A DNA stretch of 24,462 nucleotides from an uncultured Coprococcus sp. (GTDB lineage Bacteria > Bacillota > Clostridia > Lachnospirales > Lachnospiraceae), in the NCBI GenBank assembly GCA_900548215.1, contig URJI01000039.1:1-24462 (forward strand). The letters run 5' to 3'. The notes beneath the pieces were generated by a model. That model was not told the origin of the DNA. It saw only the letters and a program-made list of their open reading frames with translations, and searched no databases. Position 1 is the stretch's first letter. Each line of letters begins with the position of its first letter. Shown one piece after another: positions 15,757 through 24,213 of this stretch. A program made the position numbers and the translations under genes.

Positions 15757-18528
15757 ATGGAAGATAGAGTACTTGACTGGGCATTATATGAGAAGACAGC
15801 CCGTGAGATGGCTGCAGAGGGACTTGTTCTGTTAAAGAACGACAACAAAGCTCTGCCACTTAAGCAGGGAGAGACGGTTTCTGTATTTGGACGTATGCAG
15901 AACCATTATTATAAGAGTGGAACCGGTTCGGGCGGCATGGTGAATGTTGCTAGAGTGGTAGGAATCCTTGATGCACTTAATGAGTGTAAGGATGTGAATG
16001 TCAATCAGAAACTGGCAGAGACTTATGCCGCATGGGATAAGGAACATCCTGTGGAGCTGGGACTTGGCTGGGGACAGGAACCGTGGTCACAGGCAGAGAT
16101 GCCGGTTACAGAGGAGCTCGTGCAGGAAGCTGCCGGCGAGTCGGATTCAGCCATAGTGATAATTGCAAGAACAGCTGGTGAGGACAAGGACAATACACTT
16201 GAAAAAGGAGCTTTTATGCTCACTGATATAGAGACTGATATGCTTAGACTTGTCAGAGAGAATTTCCAGAAGATGGTCGTTCTCTTGAATGTCGGCGGTC
16301 TTATAGATATGTCATTTCTTGACACGATCTCTCCGGATGCCTGCATGTATGTATGGCAGGGCGGAATGCTCGGCGGATATGGAGTGGCTGATGTCCTCGT
16401 AGGAGATGTCAGCCCTTCAGGAAAACTCACAGACACGATAGCCTATGATATCAAGGATTATCCTGCGTATGACAATTTCGGCGGCGAAGAGAAAAACTTC
16501 TACGCTGAGGATATCTATGTGGGATACCGTTACTTTGAGACATTTGCAAAGGATAAGGTCAGATATCCGTTTGGATACGGATTGTCATATACAGACTTCA
16601 AGATCGGCGTAAAGCATGCAAGCCTGGATTTTGAAAAAGGCGTGGCGAATATCTGTGTCAAAGTCACAAATACAGGAAAGAGACTTGGCAAGGAGGTTGT
16701 CCAGGTGTACGGTGAGATGCCTCAGGGCAGACTTGGCAAGCCATCCAGAGTACTCATTGATTTTGCGAAGACAAAGGAGCTTGTTCCGGGACTTTGCGAT
16801 GAGCTGAAGTTTGAGATTCCGCTTGACCGTATGGCATCATTTGATGATTCGGGAGTCACGGGCCACAGAAACTGTTATGTGCTTGAAGCTGGAGACTACA
16901 CTATCCATGTAGGAAACAGCATAAGAAATACAACAGAGTGTCTGTTCTTTGAGCTTGCTGAGACAGTGGAGCTTCAGAAACTTCAGGAGGCACTTGCACC
17001 ATATGAGAAGTTTGACCGCATGAAACCATTCTGTGATGAGAACGGCAGGATGCTTATAGAGTATGAGGAGACACCTCTAGTCACTGTTGATATGTATGAC
17101 AGGAGAGAGCAGGAGCTGCCGGAGGAGATACCTGTTACCGGTGACAAGGGAATTATGCTTCTTGATGTAAGGGAAGGCAAGGCCACCATGGATGAGTTTA
17201 TAGCGCAGTTTGATGATGAGGATCTGGCATGCTTTGTCCGCGGCGAGGGAATGGGAAGTTCTCTTGTGACGGCGGGAACAGCGTCAGCATTTGCCGGGGT
17301 ATCGCCAAATTTGATCGCACATAAGATTCCGTCGGTGTGCTGTGATGACGGACCATCGGGAATGAGACTCGACTCAGGTATGAAGGCATTCTCACTTCCA
17401 AATGGCACTCTGTGCGGATGTTCATTTAACAAAGAATTGAACACCAGACTGTATGCACTTCTTGGACTTGAGATGACAGCAAATAAGGTTGAGGTTCTTC
17501 TTGGACCGGGAATGAATATCCACCGTCACCCGCTTAATGGGCGAAACTTTGAGTATTTCTCCGAGGATCCATACCTTACGGGTTCCATTGCAACTGCCCA
17601 GTTAGAGGGACTTAAGTCCAGTGGTGTGTCCGGAACGATCAAGCATTTCTGCGGAAATAATCAGGAGTATCACCGCCATACAACGGACTCGGTCATCTCC
17701 CAGAGAGCACTCAGGGAGATATACCTGAAGGGATTTGAGATAGCTGTCAAGTCAGGATATGCCGACTCTGTCATGACAACATATGGTCTGGTAAATGGTC
17801 TCTACACTGCAGGAAGTTATGATCTGAATACAACGATACTCAGAAATGAGTGGGGATTTACAGGCGTGGTCATGACAGATTGGTGGGCATCCATCAACCG
17901 CAGAGGTATGGAGCCGGATGCAAATGACTTTGCGACTATGATACAGGCACAGAATGACATGTATATGTGCTGCCCGGACGGCTCGAAGAACATGGGCGGA
18001 GATAATGTCATAGAGGCACTTCAGGACGGACGTATATTGAGAGCTGAGCTTCAGAGAATTGCAAAGAATGTGTGTAACTTTGCCATGAATACGAATGCAT
18101 TTAAGCGTCTTGTGGGAGAGCCTGTAGAGGTAGAGATAATAAACCGTCCAAAGCAGGCGGACGACTTTTCAATTGATGATGTGGAATACATCAATGTCGA
18201 CAGAGACATACTTATAGATCTGACAGAGAAGGCCAGCACCGCCGACACGAATTACGTCATAGCCCTTGATGTTGAACATCCGGGAGAGTACGAGGTGAGC
18301 CTGAGGGGAAGTTCGACACTCGAAAAGCTTGCCCAGCTGCCGTGTACCCTGTTTTTCAACGGATTCCCTGTGAGCAACTTCACATTTAACGGAACTGACG
18401 GCAAGGATGTTGTGATCAGGAAAGAGGTCAAATTTTACGGCAGATTCAATGTGCTCCGACTGTATGTGAAGTCGAATGGACTCGATCTGAAAGATATAGA
18501 ATTCCGTTTTGAGAAGGAGCTGCAGTGA
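15757..18528 (+). CDS. GH3 beta-glucosidase with permuted domain order
   Basis: 923 residues from ATG at 15757, chosen for GGAGG 8 bases upstream; the frame continues to a TTG at 15730 with no site. No signal peptide, so cytoplasmic. The domain order is reversed relative to most GH3 enzymes. Residues about 10-280 are the alpha/beta-sandwich normally found second (EGLVLLKNDNKALPL at 21-35, YPFGYGLSYTDF at 270-281), and 285-400 is a fibronectin III-like domain. Residues about 485-780 are the TIM-like catalytic barrel, with GPSGMRL 532-538, NGRNFEYFSEDP 594-605, KHFCGNN 629-635 and the nucleophile Asp708 in VMTDWW. Glu142 in TAGEDKD is the likely acid/base. The last 140 residues form an extra beta-rich region. 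This order is known from Ruminococcus albus and Butyrivibrio beta-glucosidases. The natural substrate is probably a beta-glucoside or short cello-oligosaccharide. Confidence 0.93.
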   Translation: MEDRVLDWALYEKTAREMAAEGLVLLKNDNKALPLKQGETVSVFGRMQNHYYKSGTGSGGMVNVARVVGILDALNECKDVNVNQKLAETYAAWDKEHPVELGLGWGQEPWSQAEMPVTEELVQEAAGESDSAIVIIARTAGEDKDNTLEKGAFMLTDIETDMLRLVRENFQKMVVLLNVGGLIDMSFLDTISPDACMYVWQGGMLGGYGVADVLVGDVSPSGKLTDTIAYDIKDYPAYDNFGGEEKNFYAEDIYVGYRYFETFAKDKVRYPFGYGLSYTDFKIGVKHASLDFEKGVANICVKVTNTGKRLGKEVVQVYGEMPQGRLGKPSRVLIDFAKTKELVPGLCDELKFEIPLDRMASFDDSGVTGHRNCYVLEAGDYTIHVGNSIRNTTECLFFELAETVELQKLQEALAPYEKFDRMKPFCDENGRMLIEYEETPLVTVDMYDRREQELPEEIPVTGDKGIMLLDVREGKATMDEFIAQFDDEDLACFVRGEGMGSSLVTAGTASAFAGVSPNLIAHKIPSVCCDDGPSGMRLDSGMKAFSLPNGTLCGCSFNKELNTRLYALLGLEMTANKVEVLLGPGMNIHRHPLNGRNFEYFSEDPYLTGSIATAQLEGLKSSGVSGTIKHFCGNNQEYHRHTTDSVISQRALREIYLKGFEIAVKSGYADSVMTTYGLVNGLYTAGSYDLNTTILRNEWGFTGVVMTDWWASINRRGMEPDANDFATMIQAQNDMYMCCPDGSKNMGGDNVIEALQDGRILRAELQRIAKNVCNFAMNTNAFKRLVGEPVEVEIINRPKQADDFSIDDVEYINVDRDILIDLTEKASTADTNYVIALDVEHPGEYEVSLRGSSTLEKLAQLPCTLFFNGFPVSNFTFNGTDGKDVVIRKEVKFYGRFNVLRLYVKSNGLDLKDIEFRFEKELQ

Positions 18529-18557
18529 GAATAAAATATACAAAGAAGCAGCATGAA

Positions 18558-18593
18558 GACGAGACGACCGATGAATGGTTGTCTCGTCATTTT
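18558..18593 (+). terminator. Terminator after the GH3 gene
   Basis: A 12-bp GC-rich stem (18558-18569 with 18577-18588, one G-U wobble) and a 7-base loop, followed by ATTTTG. The U-tract is short but the stem is strong. Confidence 0.7.
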
Positions 18594-18639
18594 GAAATCA
18601 ATAGAACTGTATTAATTCAATCAAGATTTTGAAAAAATA

Positions 18640-18668
18640 TTGACATAGACTGCCATAGATGGTAACCT
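18640..18668 (+). promoter_or_regulatory. Promoter ahead of the NiCo riboswitch
   Basis: Consensus TTGACA (18640-18645), a 17-base spacer, weak -10 TAACCT (18663-18668). A perfect small dyad CCAT-AG-ATGG (18653-18662) lies in the spacer and could be a repressor site. The riboswitch begins about 35 bases downstream. Confidence 0.5.
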
Positions 18669-18703
18669 AAATTAACTCTTTGCACTGCATATAAATCTAC
18701 AGT

Positions 18704-18785
18704 ACAAACTGAGCAGACCATTGGCGAAAGCCAAGGAGTCGGGCCATCATGGCAGTGGAATCTTTACATCCACGGGACAGTAGTT
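18704..18785 (+). promoter_or_regulatory. NiCo (czcD-type) riboswitch aptamer
   Basis: The RNA matches the NiCo riboswitch layout as I recall it. P1 starts with ACTG and conserved AGCAG (18708-18716). P2 is TTGGC-GAAA-GCCAA (18721-18734). CGGGC...GGCA spans P3 (18740-18754). P4 is GTGGA/TCCAC (18755-18759 with 18769-18773). The conserved GGGACAGT (18774-18781) closes P1. In the known class, cobalt or nickel binding at the four-way junction stabilises P1 and turns on metal exporters. It lies directly upstream of a cation diffusion facilitator, the usual partner. The assignment rests on recalled consensus, not on a search, but all conserved blocks occur in order. Confidence 0.88.
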
Positions 18786-18813
18786 ACTAATACTGAGTCG
18801 TGGGTGTTTTTTT
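18767..18813 (+). terminator. Riboswitch expression-platform terminator
   Basis: CATCCACG (18767-18774) pairs with CGTGGGTG (18799-18806), and CAGTA (18778-18782) with TACTG (18791-18795), followed by seven T. The left arm uses the 3' strand of P4 and the conserved GGGACAGT of the aptamer, so aptamer and terminator exclude each other. Metal binding should therefore prevent termination (ON switch). Confidence 0.85.
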
Positions 18814-18945
18814 ATACTCTTTTAGACATTCTATAAAATTCCCCACATATATTTAGTGATAAGAGCTTTCTGAAATTTATTGATCACGCAGCATCGGTCT
18901 TTTGATTAAGGTGATTATCAATAGACTGGTGTTCATTAGGAAAGG
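18814..18945. other. Leader between riboswitch terminator and exporter gene
   Basis: About 130 bases with no gene or recognised element apart from the AGGAAAGG ribosome binding region. Confidence 0.4.
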
Positions 18946-19887
18946 ATGGCTGATTATATGGAAAGCGCAAACAAAATAAACACGATGGCGGCATCTGCCG
19001 TATCAGAGGATGAGTTTAAAAAGGTTGCAAATAAAGTATCGTTTATAACGATAGTACAGAACATACTTCTGTCAGTGTTCAAATTATTTGCGGGAATATT
19101 TGCACATTCAAATGCAATGATAAGTGATGCGGTACATTCAGCATCAGACGTGTTCAGCACCATAATAGTGATAATTGGAGTAAGACTAGCGTCGAAGGAA
19201 TCCGACAAGGAGCATCCTTACGGTCATGAGAGACTTGAGTGCGTGGCAGCAATCGTGCTGTCTATAGTGCTGCTGTATACCGGTATCAAGATCGGCTCGC
19301 AGGCGGTTAAGGACATAATCGGTGGCAATTACCAAAGCCTGCAGAAACCGGGGGTGCTGGCACTGGTGGCGGCTGTTGTATCCATTGTCACAAAGGAGAT
19401 AATGTACTGGTACACAAGACACTATGCGAAGAAGATAGATTCAAGCGCACTTATGGCAGATGCATGGCATCACCGCTCAGATGCGCTGTCATCGGTCGGC
19501 GCGCTTATTGGTATCGGTGGTGCGATGATGGGATTCCCGGTTATGGATTCCATTGCAAGTATTGTTATCTTTGTATTCATAGCTAAGGCGGCATACGATA
19601 TATTCAAGGATGCCATGGACAAGATGGTGGATCACTCCTGTGATGATGAGACAGAGAAAGAGATGAGGGATTTTGTGCTCGCCCAGAATGAGGTTCTCAG
19701 TGTTGATCTTCTCCACACAAGGATATTTGGCAACAAGATATATGTAGATGTAGAGATAGGTGTAAACGGTTCATATACATTAAGACATGCGCATGAGATA
19801 GCGGAAGAGGTCCATAAGGGCATAGAGAAGAATTTTCCAAAGGTAAAGCATGTGATGGTGCATGTAAATCCTGCGGATGCTTCATAG
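18946..19887 (+). CDS. Cation diffusion facilitator, probable cobalt/nickel exporter
   Basis: 313 residues from ATG at 18946; an in-frame ATG at 18958 is an equally reasonable start because the AGGAAAGGA site spans both. It is an integral membrane antiporter with about six helices (first near 33-55). The transport metal site is given by HxxxD twice: His64/Asp68 in DAVHSASD and His175/Asp179 in DAWHHRSD, the standard CDF pattern on helices 2 and 5. Residues about 225-310 form the cytoplasmic ferredoxin-like dimer domain, ending with KHVMVHVNP. It exports divalent metal in exchange for protons. CDF sequence alone would suggest zinc, iron or manganese; the NiCo riboswitch in its leader points to cobalt or nickel as the metal it relieves. 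It is a single-gene unit with its own terminator. Confidence 0.92.
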   Translation: MADYMESANKINTMAASAVSEDEFKKVANKVSFITIVQNILLSVFKLFAGIFAHSNAMISDAVHSASDVFSTIIVIIGVRLASKESDKEHPYGHERLECVAAIVLSIVLLYTGIKIGSQAVKDIIGGNYQSLQKPGVLALVAAVVSIVTKEIMYWYTRHYAKKIDSSALMADAWHHRSDALSSVGALIGIGGAMMGFPVMDSIASIVIFVFIAKAAYDIFKDAMDKMVDHSCDDETEKEMRDFVLAQNEVLSVDLLHTRIFGNKIYVDVEIGVNGSYTLRHAHEIAEEVHKGIEKNFPKVKHVMVHVNPADAS

Positions 19888-19920
19888 TAATATAAATAAA
19901 ATATTAATTCAAAAGTATAG

Positions 19921-19956
19921 GGCGTTGACCGGTGGGGCAACGTCTTTTGTTTTATT
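19921..19956 (+). terminator. Terminator after the CDF gene
   Basis: A 7-bp stem GGCGTTG / CAACGTC (19921-19927 with 19938-19944, one G-U wobble) and a 10-base loop that can pair further, followed by TTTTGTTTTATT. Confidence 0.8.
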
Positions 19957-19983
19957 AAGGTCGGGAGCCGGAAGGACCGGAGT

Positions 19984-20025
19984 GGTCAGACCCCATCCGC
20001 CTTCTTCTTTGGGGTCAGACCCCAT
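19984..20025. repeat. Paired GGTCAGACCCCAT repeat, palindromic
   Basis: GGTCAGACCCCAT occurs exactly twice (19984-19996 and 20013-20025), 29 bases apart. The second copy, extended left, is the near-perfect palindrome GGGGTC-A-GACCCC (20011-20023). I recall this motif as a dispersed element near IS200-like/RAYT transposases in several bacteria, so a small REP-like or MITE-like relic is possible. It lies between the CDF terminator and the fructose operon promoter. Confidence 0.55.
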
Positions 20026-20051
20026 TCTTGAGTTGTAAAACAACGAAACAA

Positions 20052-20088
20052 TCAAAAACGGTCAAAAATATTCAAAAAACTTCAGAAA
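20052..20088 (+). promoter_or_regulatory. Phased A-tract repeats upstream of the fructose promoter
   Basis: TCAAAAA begins at 20052, 20062 and 20072, and TCAGAAA at 20082, exactly 10 bases apart, ending next to the -35 box at 20094. A further TCAAAAA is at 20197. In the leader, TGAAA recurs at 20137, 20147 and 20169, the first two 10 bases apart. Two readings are possible: operators for the DeoR-type regulator encoded next, or helically phased A-tracts that bend DNA and act as an UP element. Confidence 0.55.
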
Positions 20089-20093
20089 TATGA

Positions 20094-20122
20094 TTGACAA
20101 TCTTCATTTGTGGTGATATCAT
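20094..20122 (+). promoter_or_regulatory. Strong promoter of the fructose operon
   Basis: Consensus TTGACA (20094-20099), a 17-base spacer, TATCAT (20117-20122) preceded by TGA as an extended -10. The transcript carries a leader of about 200 bases before the regulator gene. The leader is A-rich and holds no gene or recognised riboswitch. Confidence 0.8.
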
Positions 20123-20328
20123 GCATGTAGATTGATTGAAAGTGACTGAAATTAAGCAGAAATCACCTTGAAACAATCATAAACAATTGGAAAAAGTCAA
20201 AAAGTATGATATCCTAAAGAAAACGAAATTATAGATTACGGATATAAATATATTTCAGTGAAATAATTACGAAAACACACAGACTAACACATACAGGAGA
20301 CGTACTTGTTGTACAGGAGGCAATTATT

Positions 20329-21078
20329 ATGATGACAGAGGACAGATACACAGCGATTTTAGAAGCACTGAAAGAGAAAAAGTCTATGACAGTTGCAGAG
20401 TTCACGGAGATCACGGGAGCGTCAGAATCTACTATAAGAAGAGATTTGATAGCTCTGGACGATATGGGTAAGATCAAGAGATTCCATGGTGGCGCCAAGG
20501 CGATCGAGCATGAATACATCACCAATGAGGCACCGGTTTCAGCCAAGGCACAGCTCAATGTCGAAGAGAAAAGTGCCATTGCAAAATATGCGGCAACGAT
20601 GATCAATGATGAAGATTTCATATTTATAGATGCAGGAACCAGCACGGCGCTCATGATCGACTATATCGGCGAAACAAATGCCACATTTGTCACCAATGGA
20701 ATAGCACATGCCAAGCGGCTTCTCAAGAAGAACCTTAGAACGTATATGATAGGCGGGCTTGTAAAGCCGATCACAGAGGCGATCATCGGAGCCGAGGCGG
20801 TCAATTCCATGAAAAAGTTCAATTTCACAAAGTGCTTTCTTGGAACAAATGGGATTCATATGGATTATGGATTCACGACGGTCGATGTGGAAGAGGCTAT
20901 GGTGAAGATGGAAGCGGTGAACAGATCTTATGCCAGCATAGTCCTTGCCGACAGCAGCAAGTTTGACAAGGTGACAGCGGTGACATTTGCGGCAATCGAA
21001 AAAGCCTGTATTATCACGGACAGACTTGTAAATGATAAGTACATAGACGCCACAGTTGTAAAGGAGGTACTCAAATAA
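20329..21078 (+). CDS. fruR: DeoR-family regulator of the fructose operon
   Basis: 249 residues, typical DeoR length. The N-terminal winged helix has its helix-turn-helix at about 20-42 (MTVAEFTEITGASESTIRRD), followed by the KIKRFHGGA wing. Residues 75-235 form the sugar-phosphate sensor domain, with IDAGTST (near 103-109) and FLGTNGI as ligand-loop signatures. It most likely represses the operon until fructose-1-phosphate is present, as in related fru operons; the operators would be the phased repeats near the promoter. AGGAGG at 20315-20320, 8 bases from the ATG, supports the start. The stop overlaps fruK by one base (TAATG). The name is based on context. Confidence 0.88.
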   Translation: MMTEDRYTAILEALKEKKSMTVAEFTEITGASESTIRRDLIALDDMGKIKRFHGGAKAIEHEYITNEAPVSAKAQLNVEEKSAIAKYAATMINDEDFIFIDAGTSTALMIDYIGETNATFVTNGIAHAKRLLKKNLRTYMIGGLVKPITEAIIGAEAVNSMKKFNFTKCFLGTNGIHMDYGFTTVDVEEAMVKMEAVNRSYASIVLADSSKFDKVTAVTFAAIEKACIITDRLVNDKYIDATVVKEVLK

Positions 21079-21980
21079 TGATTTATACGGTGACATTCAA
21101 TCCGGCGCTCGATTATGTTGTCAAGATGGACAGCCTTGAGCTTGGAATGGTGAACAGAAGTAAGTCAGAAGCCATATTCTATGGCGGTAAAGGTATCAAT
21201 GTCTCCACCGTACTTAAGAACATAGGAGTTGATTCCGTAGCTCTCGGTTTTGTTGCTGGATTTACCGGTAAGGAGATTGAGGACGGAGTCAAGGCCATGG
21301 GTGTTAAGACAGATTTTATCCAGCTGAAGAATGGTCTCAGCAGGATAAACGTCAAGATCAAGGCAGAGCAGGAGACCGAGATCAACGGACAGGGCCCCGA
21401 TATTGAGAAAGATGAGCTTCAGCATATGTTTGATAAGCTGGACAAGCTTCAGTCTGGAGATTGCCTGATACTTGCAGGAACCATACCAGCATCACTTCCA
21501 TCTGACATATACGAGCAGATCATGGAGAAGTTTATGAACAGGAACATCGATATCGTGGTGGATGCGACAAAGGATCTTCTGCTCAATGTATTGAAGTTCC
21601 ATCCATTCCTCATCAAGCCTAACAACCATGAGCTTGGCGAGATGTTCGGAGTTGTCTTAAAGACAGACGATGAGATTGTTGAGTATGCGAAGAAGCTTCA
21701 GGTCATGGGTGCAAGAAATGTGCTCATATCCATGGCAGGGGATGGAGCAATACTCATTACAGAGACAGGAGAGGTTCACAAGATCGGAGTTCCAAAGGGA
21801 ACGGTTGTGAACTCAGTAGGGGCAGGTGATTCCATGGTTGCAGGATTTACAGCAAGCTACCTGAAGGATCACGATTACATGGAGGCGCTGAAGAGAGGAA
21901 CAGCAACAGGAAGTGCAACAGCATTTTCAGAAGGCCTCGCCACAGCGGACAAAGTAGAAGAACTCTACAAGCAGTTATAG
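21078..21980 (+). CDS. fruK: 1-phosphofructokinase
   Basis: 300-residue PfkB-family kinase that converts fructose-1-phosphate from the PTS to fructose-1,6-bisphosphate. Visible motifs are FNPALD at 7-12, the substrate loop GGKGINVS at 36-43, KPNNHEL at 180-186, and the anion hole with catalytic Asp251 in GAGDSMVAG at 248-256. AAGGAGGT lies in the end of fruR, and TAATG couples the two genes. Tagatose-6-phosphate kinase is a close relative, but the flanking fructose-type PTS favours FruK. Confidence 0.93.
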   Translation: MIYTVTFNPALDYVVKMDSLELGMVNRSKSEAIFYGGKGINVSTVLKNIGVDSVALGFVAGFTGKEIEDGVKAMGVKTDFIQLKNGLSRINVKIKAEQETEINGQGPDIEKDELQHMFDKLDKLQSGDCLILAGTIPASLPSDIYEQIMEKFMNRNIDIVVDATKDLLLNVLKFHPFLIKPNNHELGEMFGVVLKTDDEIVEYAKKLQVMGARNVLISMAGDGAILITETGEVHKIGVPKGTVVNSVGAGDSMVAGFTASYLKDHDYMEALKRGTATGSATAFSEGLATADKVEELYKQL

Positions 21981-22083
21981 TAAAACGTACGTGTTCCGTC
22001 ATGAGAGGGAATACTTAGGAGATTCAGATATCGCACAGCAGCATATGTGGATGCAGCTGATTATTTAAGAGGAGGTTACGCTT

Positions 22084-24144
22084 ATGAGAATTACAGAGCT
22101 TTTATCAAAGGAAAGCATTGCTCTGGGTGTAAAGGTAGATTCAAAGGATGCAGCGATCGACTACCTTGTAAACCTGCACGATGCAGCAGGCAACATCTCA
22201 GACAAGAAAACATACAAAGAAGGAATACTTAAGAGAGAGGAAGAGGGCTCAACAGCTATAGGAGAAGGAATAGCAATCCCTCACTCCAAGAACAAGGCAG
22301 TCAAGAGACCTGGACTTGCAGCTATGACAGTTCCAGATGGAGTTGATTACGACTCACTTGACGGACAGCCATCAAACCTGTTCTTCATGATCGCAGCACC
22401 AGAGAGCGGATCAGATGTACATCTTGAGGTACTTTCAAGACTGTCTATGCTCCTCATGGATGAGGACTTCAGAGCAGAGCTTCTGAAGGCAGCAGACAAG
22501 GATGCATTCCTTGCAGTCGTTGATAAATATGAGAATGCAAAGTTCCCAGAGGAAGATGTGACAAAGCGCCTAGAGCCAGAAACTGTTCCTGAGAAGAAGG
22601 GCTTCAGAGTGCTTGCCGTTACAGCGTGTCCTACAGGAATAGCTCACACATATATGGCAGCCGAGGCACTTGAGAAGGCCGGTGCCAAGATGGGATATGC
22701 TTTAAAGGCTGAGACAAATGGCTCAGGCGGAGCAAAAAATATACTTACTGATGAAGAGATTGCAAACTGTGATGGCATCATAGTTGCGGCTGACAAGAAT
22801 GTTGAGACAGCAAGATTTGATGGAAAGCCGGTCCTTTTCACAAGAGTGGCAGATGGAATACACAAGCCTGAGGAACTCATACAGAAGATCGTGGATGGTC
22901 AGGTCCCTGTTCACCACGAGGAGGGTGGCAGAAAAGAGTCGAGCAGTGCAAATGGCAGTGTAGGAAGTAGGATCTACAAGCATCTTATGAACGGAGTATC
23001 ACATATGCTCCCATTCGTAATCGGCGGTGGTATCCTCACAGCTCTTGCATTCCTTATAGATACACTTTGCGGATTTGGTGCAACAGGTGGATCCAACTTC
23101 GGTTCCATGACCCCGCTCTCAGCATTCTTCAAGTATGCCGGTGGCCTGGCGATGGGCGTGATGGTTCCGGTGCTTGCAGGATTTATAGCAGAGTCTATAG
23201 CGGACAGACCGGGACTTGCGGTTGGTTTCCTCGGCGGTATCCTGGCATCATCTGGAAATGCAGCACTATCAGGTTATGTATGGGCAGGAGATAACCTTGG
23301 CGGCTTCCAGTCATTTGTATCAAAGTTTGGATTCGTTGCAGAAGGCGGCGGAAATACAGTATCAGGTTTCCTTGGCGGTATCGCAGCAGGTTTCCTTGCA
23401 GGATATGTAGTTCTTCTTCTTAGAAAGATCTGCTCCAAATTCCCTAAGTCACTAGAGGGAATTAAGCCAACACTTATATACCCACTTGTTGGTATGTTTG
23501 TAGTTGCAGTACTTATGATATTTATACTCAATCCGATTATTGGATTGATCAATACAGGACTTTCAGACATGCTGACAGCCCTTGCAAATAAAAATCTTCT
23601 CATCCCACTTGGAATCATCCTCGGCGGTATGATGGCGATAGACATGGGTGGTCCTATCAACAAGGCAGCTTATGTATACGGAACAATGGTTCTTGCAACA
23701 GCGTCAGAGCTTGTCGCAGGCGGCGCACAGCTTTCAGATCCTGCAGTTCAGGCGTGCTATATCTCAATGGCATCAGTTATGGTAGGTGGTATGGTACCTC
23801 CACTTGGAATTGCCCTTGCATGCATCTTCTTCCCTAAGAAGTTCACAAAGGCAGAGAGAAACTCAACAGTATCAAACATCGTAATGGCGTGTGGATTCAT
23901 CACAGAGGGTGCAATACCATTTGCAGCAGCAGATCCACTCCACGTAATACCATGTACACTCGTAGGCGCAGCAGTTGCAGGTGGAATGTCGGCAGCATTC
24001 AAATGTACACTGATGGCACCTCACGGTGGAATATTCGTATTCGCAACAGTAGGCAACTGGTTACCATATATCATCTCATGGCTTGTTGGATCAGTGATCA
24101 CATGTATCATGCTCGGACTCATCAAGAGAAACGTGCAGGAGTAA
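22084..24144 (+). CDS. fruA: Fructose PTS permease EIIABC
   Basis: 686 residues carrying three PTS domains in the order A-B-C. EIIA covers 1-150 with the phospho-acceptor His67 in AIPHSKN. EIIB covers about 173-272 with Cys182 in TACPTGIAHTYMA, the fructose-type signature. EIIC, about 298-682, has roughly eight to ten membrane helices beginning GVSHMLPFVIGGG and ending GSVITCIMLGL. It imports fructose and phosphorylates it to fructose-1-phosphate, the substrate of FruK. No HPr domain is fused, so general HPr is used. The gap of 103 bases after fruK holds no terminator, and AGGAGG precedes the start. Mannose- or 2-O-mannosylglycerate-type specificity is unlikely given fruK. Confidence 0.94.
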   Translation: MRITELLSKESIALGVKVDSKDAAIDYLVNLHDAAGNISDKKTYKEGILKREEEGSTAIGEGIAIPHSKNKAVKRPGLAAMTVPDGVDYDSLDGQPSNLFFMIAAPESGSDVHLEVLSRLSMLLMDEDFRAELLKAADKDAFLAVVDKYENAKFPEEDVTKRLEPETVPEKKGFRVLAVTACPTGIAHTYMAAEALEKAGAKMGYALKAETNGSGGAKNILTDEEIANCDGIIVAADKNVETARFDGKPVLFTRVADGIHKPEELIQKIVDGQVPVHHEEGGRKESSSANGSVGSRIYKHLMNGVSHMLPFVIGGGILTALAFLIDTLCGFGATGGSNFGSMTPLSAFFKYAGGLAMGVMVPVLAGFIAESIADRPGLAVGFLGGILASSGNAALSGYVWAGDNLGGFQSFVSKFGFVAEGGGNTVSGFLGGIAAGFLAGYVVLLLRKICSKFPKSLEGIKPTLIYPLVGMFVVAVLMIFILNPIIGLINTGLSDMLTALANKNLLIPLGIILGGMMAIDMGGPINKAAYVYGTMVLATASELVAGGAQLSDPAVQACYISMASVMVGGMVPPLGIALACIFFPKKFTKAERNSTVSNIVMACGFITEGAIPFAAADPLHVIPCTLVGAAVAGGMSAAFKCTLMAPHGGIFVFATVGNWLPYIISWLVGSVITCIMLGLIKRNVQE

Positions 24145-24186
24145 AAGCTGCTTATAGAAATAATGTGTAGGGTAGGCATGATAAAA

Positions 24187-24207
24187 AGTTGAAAACGATA
24201 TTCAACT
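24187..24207. promoter_or_regulatory. Dyad after fruA: cre-like site or minus-strand terminator
   Basis: AGTTGAA / TTCAACT (24187-24193 with 24201-24207) around AACGATA. The core TGAAAACGATATTCA resembles the catabolite-response element TGWAANCGNTNWCA but has one extra base. On the minus strand the hairpin is followed by T-rich sequence, so a terminator for leftward transcription is an alternative. Confidence 0.35.
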
Positions 24208-24213
24208 AAAAAA

